Shown here: positions 53,354 through 61,464 of the stretch, one piece after another
Position numbering within the stretch: position 1 is the first letter of the stretch
Layout of the letters: every line of letters starts with the position of its first letter
Assembly: GCA_014860225.1 (NCBI GenBank)
Contig: JACZKE010000023.1
Coordinates: forward strand, 48,787 to 112,786
Direction: 5' to 3'
Length of the DNA: 64,000 bases
Source of the DNA: Desulfuromonadales bacterium
Lineage (GTDB): Bacteria > Desulfobacterota > Desulfuromonadia > Desulfuromonadales > BM103
Notes under the pieces: model-generated
What the model was told of the DNA's origin: nothing
The model's input: only the letters and a program-made list of their open reading frames with translations
Database searches by the model: none
Translations under genes and position numbers: made by a program

Positions 53354-53382
53354 TAGCTGACCATATTCAGCTACATGTAGCT
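53354..53382. promoter_or_regulatory. Overlapping palindromes just upstream of the sigma-54 activator gene
   Basis: TAGCTGA-N6-TCAGCTA (53354-53373) overlaps AGCTACATGTAGCT (53369-53382), giving three TAGCT(G/A) half-sites in 29 bases. The start codon is 28 bases downstream, so this may be an autoregulatory operator. Confidence 0.4.
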
Positions 53383-53409
53383 AAACAAAGACAGTATGAA
53401 AGGTCATAC

Positions 53410-54852
53410 ATGAAGGTACACGAGGAGCCGGGATCTCAGCATACGAGTCAAGGAGTGGCTGTACAGTCACAAGTGCGCTTGGAAGAGACAAACCGCAAAC
53501 TGAAACTTGCCAATCTGATCTTTGACCACATTGAGAATGGTGCCGTGGTCACTGATAAGGAAGGCAATATCCTTTATTTCAATCGTCCTTATGCCCGTTT
53601 TCTTGGCCTCGAGGCCGAACACGTGATCGGTAAACATGTCACTGAGGTTCTCGAAGGCAGCCGCATGCATATCGTTGCCAGAACCGGCAAGGCCGAACTC
53701 AACCAGATCTTTACCTCCCGTGGGCGCGACATGGTCGTTCAGCGTATCCCCATTTTCGAAGATGGCAAGGTCGTTGCCGCCTTCGGCCAGATCATGTTCA
53801 AGCAGGTGAGCGATGTGGGTCGGTTGGCCAACAACCTCAGTCTGCTGGAGTCAAAGTTGAAACTGTATGAAAAGGAGCTGACCTCGCTGCGATCCAGTCG
53901 CTACAATTTCGATAGTATCCGTGGTGACAGCCTTCCGATCGTTAACCTGAAGGAAGCCGCGCGAAAAGCGGCGCTTACCGACCTGCCGATTCTTCTCACC
54001 GGGGAATCGGGAACCGGTAAAGAGTTGTTCGCCCAGGCGATTCACCAGAGCAGTTCGCGACATAAGCAAACTTCTGTTCACATCAACTGTGCGGCGATCC
54101 CCAAAGAATTGTTCGAAGCGGAACTGTTCGGTTATACAGAAGGGGCTTTCACCGGGGCCAAGCCCGGGGGAAAACCGGGCAAGCTGGAGTTGGCCGATGG
54201 TGGCACCCTGTTTCTGGATGAGATCGGTGAGATGCCTCTTGAGTCGCAGCCCAAGCTGCTACGCGTTCTGGAAGACAAACTTTTCGAGCGGGTGGGGGGG
54301 AACCGGATGCTCAAAAGCGATTTTCGGATTATTGCCGCGACCAACCGTGATCTGGAAGAGATGGTCAAGCAAAAACTGTTCAGAGAGGACCTCTTCTATC
54401 GCTTGAACGTTGTTTCCCTCGAAGTCCCGCCACTGAGGGAACGCCAGGGAGATATCATCCCATTGGCCAGACACCTACTGGGCAAGATTGCCGAAAATTA
54501 TCCGGGGTCACGCTATCAATTGACTCCAGCAGCAGAGAAAGTTCTGGAGGGTTATCATTGGCCGGGCAACATCCGTGAACTGATCAACGTCCTCGAGCGT
54601 ACCGCTTTCACCATTGACGGCAATTGTATAGATGCATGTGATCTGCCTTTCTACTTGAGCCGGCAGAGCCCTACCTCCTTGAAAAGTGGCCAATGGGACC
54701 TCGGCGCAGTGGTTGCCGAGGCCGAACGCGAGGCTTTGCGCAAGGCCTTGGAATTAACTGGCAACAATAAGGCTAAGGCCGCCAAGTTGCTCGGCATCCA
54801 TCGTACCGTGCTCTATAAAAAAATGACCAAATACCTGATTCCGTTGGGCTGA
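53410..54852 (+). CDS. PAS-containing sigma-54-dependent transcriptional activator
   Basis: 480 residues. A PAS domain (about 30-135, GAVVTDKEGNILYFNRPYARFLG) replaces a receiver, so it senses a ligand rather than being phosphorylated. A short coiled coil (about 140-162) leads to the AAA+ domain (165-390) with Walker A GESGTGKE, ELFGYTEGAFTGA, Walker B LFLDEIGEM, and PGNIREL. A Fis-type helix-turn-helix ends the protein (NNKAKAAKLLGIHRTVLYKKM). It lies divergent to the thiolase-SCOT-dehydrogenase operon, much as AtoC controls ato genes in E. coli, and upstream of the lut genes. Control of the ketone-body operon is inferred. No ribosome site is clear before the ATG. Confidence 0.93.
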   Translation: MKVHEEPGSQHTSQGVAVQSQVRLEETNRKLKLANLIFDHIENGAVVTDKEGNILYFNRPYARFLGLEAEHVIGKHVTEVLEGSRMHIVARTGKAELNQIFTSRGRDMVVQRIPIFEDGKVVAAFGQIMFKQVSDVGRLANNLSLLESKLKLYEKELTSLRSSRYNFDSIRGDSLPIVNLKEAARKAALTDLPILLTGESGTGKELFAQAIHQSSSRHKQTSVHINCAAIPKELFEAELFGYTEGAFTGAKPGGKPGKLELADGGTLFLDEIGEMPLESQPKLLRVLEDKLFERVGGNRMLKSDFRIIAATNRDLEEMVKQKLFREDLFYRLNVVSLEVPPLRERQGDIIPLARHLLGKIAENYPGSRYQLTPAAEKVLEGYHWPGNIRELINVLERTAFTIDGNCIDACDLPFYLSRQSPTSLKSGQWDLGAVVAEAEREALRKALELTGNNKAKAAKLLGIHRTVLYKKMTKYLIPLG

Positions 54853-54926
54853 AAGCTGCAGTGACGGTAATTGCAAGCCCTTCAGAAAGTGCTGCAGAGC
54901 AGATTCCTCTGTGATTAATCTCCCCC

Positions 54927-54956
54927 TTGACACAGGCCAGAGCTTGAGGTTATAAA
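54927..54956 (+). promoter_or_regulatory. Sigma-70-type promoter of the lutC-lutBA genes
   Basis: TTGACA (54927-54932) and TATAAA (54951-54956) with an 18-base spacer. The -35 box is perfect and the -10 matches at five of six positions. The operator at 54954-54972 overlaps the -10 and start site. Confidence 0.65.
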
Positions 54957-54972
54957 TTGGTAAGACCAATTT
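54954..54972. promoter_or_regulatory. FadR/PdhR-type operator overlapping the lutC promoter
   Basis: Perfect 8-bp dyad AAATTGGT-AAG-ACCAATTT, an exact match to the PdhR-type box AATTGGT-N3-ACCAATT. It overlaps the -10 element, the classic position for repression by the GntR protein encoded at 41661. Confidence 0.7.
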
Positions 54973-54993
54973 TAGGTAATACAAGGTGGTGCT

Positions 54994-55542
54994 ATGTTGA
55001 ATCAGTTTGCAGAGGCCTTGAAAAAGGTGGGTGGCCAGGTTACCGAGGTTGCGACCGCGCGTGAGGCTGCGGTCTATATCGCCGGGCGGATAAACGGAAC
55101 GGTGCTGTTGCCGCCACAGTCGAGCCTGGAACGGGCCGGTCTTGCCGCGGCCCTGGAAGCGGAAGGGGTGACGGTGATCAAAGATTCCTGGCGCGAGCAT
55201 GCTCCTGCCGCCGGCGCAGGTGTGACCGGTGTCAATTTCGCCCTGGCAGATACGGGCACCCTGGTGCTCGACAGTACCGCCGAGTCGCTACGCTTGACGA
55301 CGACTTTGCCGGAGCGTCACTTCGCTCTGCTCGATCCGTGCAAAATCCTGGCTGACAGTCTGGATGCCGTCCCATACCTGCGTGGATTTCATGAGCGCGC
55401 CCCGCGAAACTACCTTGCCTATATCACTGGGCCGAGCCGTACCGCCGATATCGAACGGGTGCTGACCATCGGTGTCCACGGCCCACGCGAGCTGCATGTC
55501 CTGCTGATGCCGGGGCTGAGCGCCGATTTTTATGAACTTTAA
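54994..55542 (+). CDS. lutC: L-lactate utilisation protein C (LUD domain)
   Basis: 182 residues. The LUD signature GAGVTGVNFALADTGTLVLDSTAESLRLTTTLPERHFAL covers the middle, and it ends with GPSRTADIERVLTIGVHGPRELHVLLM, as in LutC/YkgG proteins. LutC works with LutA and LutB as an Fe-S L-lactate dehydrogenase complex that makes pyruvate. It is first in the lut operon, behind a promoter with a GntR operator, and the fused LutBA gene follows after 169 bases. Confidence 0.93.
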   Translation: MLNQFAEALKKVGGQVTEVATAREAAVYIAGRINGTVLLPPQSSLERAGLAAALEAEGVTVIKDSWREHAPAAGAGVTGVNFALADTGTLVLDSTAESLRLTTTLPERHFALLDPCKILADSLDAVPYLRGFHERAPRNYLAYITGPSRTADIERVLTIGVHGPRELHVLLMPGLSADFYEL

Positions 55543-55612
55543 AGCTGAGTCTTAAAGGATGGCAGTCAAAAACCGTAAAAGAGTAACGCAAAGCTGAAAG
55601 CAAGGTACGAAG

Positions 55613-55651
55613 GAATGTTGAGTGAGCATAGCGAACGGGCGCTAAGCATTC
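55613..55651. other. Imperfect hairpin between lutC and lutBA
   Basis: GAATG/CATTC outer pairing encloses AGCG/CGCT, in an otherwise gene-free gap (55543-55711). It could be an mRNA processing structure or a repeat remnant. No second copy was recognised in the window. Confidence 0.3.
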
Positions 55652-55711
55652 ATACCCCTGTAGTATAAAACCTTTATTGCGGGCAGCCAAACGATACAAA
55701 AGGTGACATTG

Positions 55712-57859
55712 ATGAGTCGAGAACGCAATCGCAACTACCGCCAGCGGGTCGACGAGGCCCTTGCTACACCGCGTCTCCAAGAGGCGCTGCACACTTTCGG
55801 CGACGCCTATGTGATCGCGCGTCAGAACGCCTTTGCCGGTCTGGACTTCGAGGCGATGCGTACTGAAATTGCCGAGATGAAAGATCACGTGCGTGAGCAT
55901 CGCCAGGACCTGGTCGCTGAGTTCACCCGCAACGCCGAGGCAGCCGGGGCCAAGGTCTATCTGGCACGCACCGCCGAAGATGCCAATCGCTATATTGCCG
56001 AGCTGGCGATGCAGCATGGTGTGAAAAAGGTGGTCAAGAGCAAAAGCATGGCCAGCGAAGAAACGCATCTCAACCGGGCCCTCAAGGCTGCCGGGGTGGA
56101 AGCGCTGGAGACGGACCTCGGCGAATGGATTATCCAGTTGGCCGGTCAGCGTCCAAGTCATATGGTCATGCCGGCGATTCACATGTTCCGCGATGAAGTG
56201 GCCGCCCTGTTCGGCAAGGTGACCGGTCAGGTCGAGTCAGACGATATCCCGCACCTGGTCCAGGTCGCCCGTGAGCAGTTGCGTCAGGGCTACTTTGATG
56301 CCGACATGGGGATCAGCGGCGCCAACATGGCCATCGCCGAGACCGGCGGCATCGCGCTGATTACCAACGAAGGTAACGCCCGCCTGGCGACCACCCTGCC
56401 GAAGATTCATGTCGCCCTGGTCGGTCTGGAGAAGCTGGTGCCGACCCTGGAGGACGCGACCAAAGTTATGCGCGTTCTGCCGCGCAATGCCACAGGGCAG
56501 CTGTTGACCTCCTACGTCACCTGGATCCGTGGCGCCGTACCCTGCGGTGACGGCGACAAAGAACTGCATATCGTGCTGCTCGACAACGGTCGCAGCGCCC
56601 TGGCCGAATCGCCGCAGTGTCGTGACGCGCTGCGCTGTATCAAGTGTGGCGCCTGCGCCAACGTCTGCCCGGTCTATCAGACCGTCGGCGGCCATGTTTT
56701 CGGGCATATCTACATCAGCGCCATCGGTGTCATTCTCACAGCGTTCTATCACGGCCTGGAGAATGCCGCCGATCTGGTGAAAGCCTGCATCGGCTGCCGC
56801 GCCTGCGTTGCGGTCTGCCCGAGCGCCATCGACCTGGAAGGGATCATCCTGCATCTGCGGGAAGTGCTCGGCGATGAGGAGGGGATCGGTACCGGCAAGG
56901 CGCTGGTGTTCAAGCACATCATGCGCAACCGTAAGCTGTTCCACTCCATGATCCGTGCCGCCAGCCTGCTGCAGAAACCGGTGACTCGCGGCGAGCGCAG
57001 CATTCGTCACCTGCCGCTGTTCTTCTCGTCGCTCACCGAGTGGCGGACCCTGCCGGCAATTGCCGAGAAGCCGTTGCGGGACACGTGGCAAGCAATGCCG
57101 CAGCGGCTGGATAAGCCCCGATACCGGGTAGCGTTTTTTGCCGGCTGTCTCAATGATTTCGTTTACCCGGAAATGGGAGGCGATCTGGTCAAGGTGCTCA
57201 ACCATCTCAACGTTGAAGTCTTCTTTCCCAAAGAGCAGAACTGCTGCGGCGTGCCGGCTCTCTATTCGGGCGATCGCGAAACGGCGGTGGCTCTGGCCGA
57301 GCAGAATATAGAGGCGATGCTGGCCGATCAGCCTGATTTCGTGGTCACCACCTGTCCGACCTGCACCATGTCGCTGCAACGCGATTTTCTTGAACTGCTC
57401 CAGGATAACCCGGTGTGGGCGGAAAAGGCCCGACAGCTGGCTGATATCACCATCGACGTTTCGCGCTTTATCGTCGACAAGCTCGACGGCAAAGCGGTCT
57501 TTACCGATGCTTCCGGGCAGGAGAAGGTCACCTACCACGATTCCTGTCATCTCAAGCGCGGCGCCGGTGTCTGGGAGCAACCACGGCAACTGCTCGCCGG
57601 ATCCGGTCGCGAGGTGGTCGAAATGGCCCACAGCGATCGCTGCTGCGGCTTCGGCGGTTCCTACTCATTCACCAGTCATCCGGATATCGCCAAACATATC
57701 CTCAACGACAAGGTCAAGGATATCGAAGCGACCGGCGCGACCTGCGTCGCCATGGATTGCCCCGGCTGCATCATGCAGATTCGCGGCGGGCTGGAGAAGC
57801 AGGAAAAGTCGGTCAGAGCCAAGCATACCATCGAACTGCTGGCGGAAACCTTGCCATAA
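55712..57859 (+). CDS. Fused LutB-LutA L-lactate dehydrogenase Fe-S protein
   Basis: 715 residues from the ATG at 55712 (AAGGTG upstream). Residues 1-300 are a LUD domain as in LutB/YkgF (SKSMASEETHLNRALKAAGVEALETDLGEWIIQ, GISGANMAIAETGGIALITNEGNARL). Two [4Fe-4S] motifs follow: CIKCGACANVCP and CIGCRACVAVCP. The C-terminal 240 residues are LutA/YkgE, with two CCG domains (FFAGCLNDFVYPEMG...NCCGVPALYSGD and CHLKRGAGV...RCCGFGGSYSF). The length equals B. subtilis LutB plus LutA. With LutC it should oxidise L-lactate to pyruvate and feed electrons to the quinone pool. Confidence 0.93.
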   Translation: MSRERNRNYRQRVDEALATPRLQEALHTFGDAYVIARQNAFAGLDFEAMRTEIAEMKDHVREHRQDLVAEFTRNAEAAGAKVYLARTAEDANRYIAELAMQHGVKKVVKSKSMASEETHLNRALKAAGVEALETDLGEWIIQLAGQRPSHMVMPAIHMFRDEVAALFGKVTGQVESDDIPHLVQVAREQLRQGYFDADMGISGANMAIAETGGIALITNEGNARLATTLPKIHVALVGLEKLVPTLEDATKVMRVLPRNATGQLLTSYVTWIRGAVPCGDGDKELHIVLLDNGRSALAESPQCRDALRCIKCGACANVCPVYQTVGGHVFGHIYISAIGVILTAFYHGLENAADLVKACIGCRACVAVCPSAIDLEGIILHLREVLGDEEGIGTGKALVFKHIMRNRKLFHSMIRAASLLQKPVTRGERSIRHLPLFFSSLTEWRTLPAIAEKPLRDTWQAMPQRLDKPRYRVAFFAGCLNDFVYPEMGGDLVKVLNHLNVEVFFPKEQNCCGVPALYSGDRETAVALAEQNIEAMLADQPDFVVTTCPTCTMSLQRDFLELLQDNPVWAEKARQLADITIDVSRFIVDKLDGKAVFTDASGQEKVTYHDSCHLKRGAGVWEQPRQLLAGSGREVVEMAHSDRCCGFGGSYSFTSHPDIAKHILNDKVKDIEATGATCVAMDCPGCIMQIRGGLEKQEKSVRAKHTIELLAETLP

Positions 57860-57865
57860 CCTCAA

Positions 57866-57907
57866 CAGGGGCACTTCTCCATACAATCCAAACGGGAAGT
57901 GCCCCTG
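57866..57907 (+). terminator. Hairpin after the lut operon
   Basis: Perfect 12-bp stem CAGGGGCACTTC/GAAGTGCCCCTG with an 18-base loop, seven bases after the lutBA stop. No T-run follows, so termination may be Rho-assisted or the stem protects the mRNA end. Confidence 0.45.
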
Positions 57908-57909
57908 CC

Positions 57910-58076
57910 TAGCAGCCTGTCGGACTATCCATGAGCCGGCTGCAAATCCGGCTGTTTGGCCCATATTTCAGCTCCTTTTTGGTCCATAGCTACGGCTATG
58001 AACCTGCAAACGAGCTAAAATCTGTTCTCAAACACCCAAATTTTCGCTTCGGCCCGTATAGTCCGACAGGCTGCTA
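57910..58076. repeat. Complete 167-bp repeat C with 19-bp perfect terminal inverted repeats
   Basis: The first and last 19 bases are exact reverse complements (starting TAGCAGCCTGTCGG at 57910 and ending CCGACAGGCTGCTA at 58076). Inside are further pairings (ATTTCAGCTC with GAGCTAAAAT) and a central CATAGC/GCTATG hairpin, so the whole element can fold on itself. It has no coding capacity. Related partial copies lie at 24431-24511 and 63231-63273. Confidence 0.8.
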
Positions 58077-58149
58077 TTTCTCCTCTTTGTCTCAAGTTCA
58101 GACTGTGGCACAATCAGTTTAGCGTTTGTCTTCTGATACAGGATGTGCC

Positions 58150-59265
58150 ATGTCATCCCTGCACGAAAACCTCAGCCTTGCCGTTGTCGAACTTCCTGCC
58201 GCCGCCTTGCGGCGCATGCTCGAACTGCTGCGCCTGCTCGACCGGATGAGCCGCTGCCCCGCATATCGCGCAGAAGTTTATCCGCAAGTGCCCGAGGTTG
58301 CCCGTTTTGACCCGGGGCACGATGCGGTCATGATGTGCTACGATTTTCATCTCGCCGGGGACATGCCGCGTCTGATCGAAGTCAACACCAACGCCGGCGG
58401 CGGTCTGCTCGCCTACCTTGCACACGATCCCTCTTTGCCAATAGAGCCGGTATCACTCAAGGTCACTCTCAAAGAGCGTCTGTTGCAGACGTTTGCCGAC
58501 GAAATTCGCCAATTCTCCGGTGGCAGCAAAACCAGGCCGGAGCGCATCGTGATCGTCGATGATGAGCCGACTGAGCAGTTCCTCTACCCGGAGATGCGTG
58601 CTTTTGCAGATCTGTTTAACGCCTGGGGGGTTGCCGCTGACATTGTCGATCCGCGGCAACTGCAGGTCTCTGCTGACGGCGTGAGATTTGACGGTCAGCC
58701 GGTAGATCTCGTGTACAATCGTCACTGTGATTTTTATCTGGAAAGCGAAGTGATGGCGGGTTTACGCGCGGCATACCTGGGGCGCAAGGTCTGTCTGTCA
58801 CCTAACCCGCATGCTTATGGCTTGCTCGCCGATAAACGTCGCCTGGTACTCTGGTCTGACCCGGTAAAAAGAGCAGACTTCTCACTCTCTGCTGCCGAAC
58901 AGGCCCTCCTCGATAAAACGCTTCCAGCGTCTTCTCTCCTCTCCGATCTCGACCTGCAGCAGGTCTGGACTGTGAGGAAACAAAAGGTATTCAAACCGGT
59001 TGACAGCTTCGGCAGTCGTGGTGTCCTGCTTGGTGAAAAGATCAGCCGCAAGCGTTTCAACGAGCTGCCCGCTGCGACAACCCTTGTCCAGGACCTGGTC
59101 CCGCCTTCGTTGACTGATGTCCCCGGCAACGAGCCGATGAAGACAGATCTGCGCCTCTATGCCTACCGCGATCGGGCGCTTGGTGTAACCGCCCGCCTTT
59201 ATCGTGGCCAGGTCACCAATATGCGTACGCCGGGCGGTGGCTTTGCCCGCGTCAAGGTTGTTTGA
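58150..59265 (+). CDS. ATP-grasp-like protein of unknown substrate
   Basis: 371 residues from the ATG at 58150. Segments that recall ATP-grasp ligases: LIEVNTNAGGGLLAYLAHD, VDLVYNRHCDFYLES, KPVDSFGSRGVLLGEK, and the terminal metal/nucleotide region DLRLYAYRDRALGVTARLYRGQVTNMRTPGGGF. The asparagine-rich NTNAGG segment and its early position suggest a permuted or variant member, as in glutathionylspermidine-synthase-like proteins. It should join a carboxylate to an amine or similar nucleophile. There are no neighbours to suggest a substrate, and it is flanked by a mobile repeat on the 5' side. Confidence 0.72.
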   Translation: MSSLHENLSLAVVELPAAALRRMLELLRLLDRMSRCPAYRAEVYPQVPEVARFDPGHDAVMMCYDFHLAGDMPRLIEVNTNAGGGLLAYLAHDPSLPIEPVSLKVTLKERLLQTFADEIRQFSGGSKTRPERIVIVDDEPTEQFLYPEMRAFADLFNAWGVAADIVDPRQLQVSADGVRFDGQPVDLVYNRHCDFYLESEVMAGLRAAYLGRKVCLSPNPHAYGLLADKRRLVLWSDPVKRADFSLSAAEQALLDKTLPASSLLSDLDLQQVWTVRKQKVFKPVDSFGSRGVLLGEKISRKRFNELPAATTLVQDLVPPSLTDVPGNEPMKTDLRLYAYRDRALGVTARLYRGQVTNMRTPGGGFARVKVV

Positions 59266-59469
59266 CACACAGCTTCCAACCTCTACGACTGTTAATCCAG
59301 CATCCAGATCAGGTAGACCGCTTCCTGCTTAACCCCCTGAAAAAATGACTTTTCTTTGCGTCTCACAGGAAACAGAGTGGTGTCTGCCTTTCACCCTGCC
59401 CCATGATTGCATCTCTGCCATTTTGTGCTCTAATTTAATGTATGAGCTTTATAAACGGGAGAATCATTT

Positions 59470-59871
59470 ATGACAGTCCAGGTCGACATCCTCACCCTAG
59501 GCTTCTTGATAGTGACTATTATCCTCGCTGCCTTTCTTCTTCCGATGATATGGCAAATGAAAAAAACCGCGCAGGAGGCCGATTGTTTGCTGGGTGAGTT
59601 GCGACGGGGGCTCCCAGCCGCGTTACGAGACTTGCAGGAGACCATGGAACGTGTCAACCGGATCACGGCGAAGTTCGAAAAAGGGGTGGACAAATCGGAG
59701 GACCTGGTCGAAACGCTGGATGAGATTGCCGGGTCGATTCGCCACATCAACATTTTTTTACGTCAAGATATGTATCGTTACGCTGAAATCGCCGGATACC
59801 TCATGGTAGGCATCAAGGCGGCGAGTAAGGTGTTTTCACAAGGGGCCAAAGAAAAGGAGACCAAATCATGA
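59470..59871 (+). CDS. DUF948-like membrane-anchored coiled-coil protein
   Basis: 133 residues. A single N-terminal membrane helix (about 8-28, LGFLIVTIILAAFLLPMIWQM) is followed by heptad-rich helix (LLGELRRGLPAALRDLQETMERVNRITAKFEKGVDKSEDLVETLDEIAGS). This is the DUF948 layout of general-stress envelope proteins. Its stop overlaps the YtxH-type gene (ATGA), the usual DUF948-YtxH pairing. Confidence 0.82.
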   Translation: MTVQVDILTLGFLIVTIILAAFLLPMIWQMKKTAQEADCLLGELRRGLPAALRDLQETMERVNRITAKFEKGVDKSEDLVETLDEIAGSIRHINIFLRQDMYRYAEIAGYLMVGIKAASKVFSQGAKEKETKS

Positions 59872-60182
59872 CAGAGCACAGCAACAATGGACTTGGAACG
59901 ACCTTCCTGGCTTTCACTCTTGGCGCAGTCATTGGCGGAGGGCTGGCAATATTGACGGCCCCCCGGTCTGGCACCGAAACACGGGAAAAGCTGCATGGCA
60001 TGGTCGACGATACCCGTAGCAAATTGAACGAAATCACAAAGGACGCGGAAGCGCGCGTTAAGCAGGCAGTCAAAGAAGGCATGGACATGATGGAGGAAAA
60101 GGCTGACCAGATCAAATCGGCTGCGAAAGCCGCCAAGGAAGCAATGGAGGAAGAAAAGGCCAAGCACTCTAAAGAAGCTTGA
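59868..60182 (+). CDS. YtxH-domain protein
   Basis: 104 residues. An N-terminal Gly-rich membrane segment (FLAFTLGAVIGGGLAILTAPRSGTETREKL) is followed by a long Lys/Glu/Ala helix. The GxxxGGxxxLLxAPxSGxExR pattern is characteristic of YtxH proteins, linked with envelope or general stress responses. Co-translated with the DUF948 gene. Confidence 0.88.
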   Translation: MTEHSNNGLGTTFLAFTLGAVIGGGLAILTAPRSGTETREKLHGMVDDTRSKLNEITKDAEARVKQAVKEGMDMMEEKADQIKSAAKAAKEAMEEEKAKHSKEA

Positions 60183-60336
60183 CAGAGCGGTCCATGTGCA
60201 TAGGCCGGATGATCCAGGGTTTCGACCTTGGTCCGGTTTCCGAAGCGTCGTCGGCGGTGAGCCGGACTGTGACGCTTTGCCTTCGGATCCATTCTTCCCG
60301 GCCGCCAACCGGTGACTTTTGGCAAAGACGGTTCCC

Positions 60337-61416
60337 ATGGAAGACGACGCTGCAGAGGACAGATCCTCACGTACGAGCGACCCGCACATATGGGAGATCC
60401 GCGCGGTGCGGGATTTGTTGTGGCTGATCGGCGCAGTTGTGGTGGTCTGGCTGCTTTATCTGTTGAGCTTTATTGTCGTGCCGATTTTCTCAGGGCTACT
60501 TTTGGCATATCTGGCCAACCCCCTGATCACCTTGACCAAGGAGAAATTTCGTATCCCGCCGGCCGTCACCATCGCTCTGATTTTCATCCTCGTCCTCCTG
60601 TTTTTTACCGCGGCAGGGCTCTGGCTGGGGCCTGTGGTCAAGGAGCAAACATCCGCCCTGGTGGAAAGCGTCCCTGAGTACCTTGACAGGCTGAGTGATC
60701 GTTATGGCATTCAGGTTGACGATCTGACCAAACAGTTCAAGTCCCCGGATGAATCCGACGGTACACCGCCGGTGATCGGCATGGTGCAAAACATCCTCGG
60801 GAAAACCACCAAAATCCTCTTTTGGATCATCACAGTGCCGATCTACTTCGCCTTTTTTGCCTGGCATTTTCAAGAGATGATGAGTAGAAGCAGTCGCTAT
60901 CTTCTGCTGAATCAACATCCGCATGTGAAGAAAACGCTGCAACGCATGGACGAGGCTGTCGGCACCTTCCTGCGAGCCCGGTTGGTCATCTCTTCTCTGG
61001 TGGGTGTGGTGTTCTGTGTCGGCTGGTGGCTCGCCGATGTTCCCTTCTGGTTCCTGCTGGGAGTGATAACCGGTCTTTTTTCCGTCATCCCCTATCTGTC
61101 CATTGCCGGATGGTGCCTGGCGTTGATCTTCAAATATCTGGAAGTGACCGGACAGGGAGGAAGCTTCGATTTCCTGGCTGTTATCTTCTGGCCCAGCCTG
61201 GTCTTCGGTATTGGTAATTTTCTGGAGATGTGGGTTCTTACGCCATGGATTCATGGTCGCACTACCCAGTTGAATCCGGTCATGATCCTGACCGTGGTTT
61301 TGATCGGTGGTGCGCTGGCCGGGTTTTGGGGTCTGCTCCTTGCCATTCCGGTCGCTATCTGCCTGAACATCATGTTCGTGGAGTTTGGACTTCCGCGAAT
61401 GCATGATAACCCGTAG
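60337..61416 (+). CDS. AI-2E/PerM-family permease
   Basis: 359 residues from the ATG at 60337; a TTG six codons earlier is an alternative and neither has a strong site. About eight membrane helices with the conserved IVVPIFSGLLLAYLANPL at the start, a hydrophilic middle domain (about 105-150), and GVITGLFSVIPYLSIAG and NPVMILTVVLIGGALAGFWGLLLAIPVA at the end. Members export small solutes or Na+; a link to autoinducer-2 is only the family name. It follows the stress-protein pair by 154 bases. Confidence 0.88.
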   Translation: MEDDAAEDRSSRTSDPHIWEIRAVRDLLWLIGAVVVVWLLYLLSFIVVPIFSGLLLAYLANPLITLTKEKFRIPPAVTIALIFILVLLFFTAAGLWLGPVVKEQTSALVESVPEYLDRLSDRYGIQVDDLTKQFKSPDESDGTPPVIGMVQNILGKTTKILFWIITVPIYFAFFAWHFQEMMSRSSRYLLLNQHPHVKKTLQRMDEAVGTFLRARLVISSLVGVVFCVGWWLADVPFWFLLGVITGLFSVIPYLSIAGWCLALIFKYLEVTGQGGSFDFLAVIFWPSLVFGIGNFLEMWVLTPWIHGRTTQLNPVMILTVVLIGGALAGFWGLLLAIPVAICLNIMFVEFGLPRMHDNP

Positions 61417-61464
61417 CCAGATTGTCGGATCGATATCGACGGCTACTCTCAGGCTTATTCGTTT

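Noticed and set aside
56237-57631. 464-codon open frame on the minus strand inside lutBA
   Set aside because: Shadow of a GC-rich coding region; the plus strand encodes clear LUD and Fe-S motifs over the whole length.
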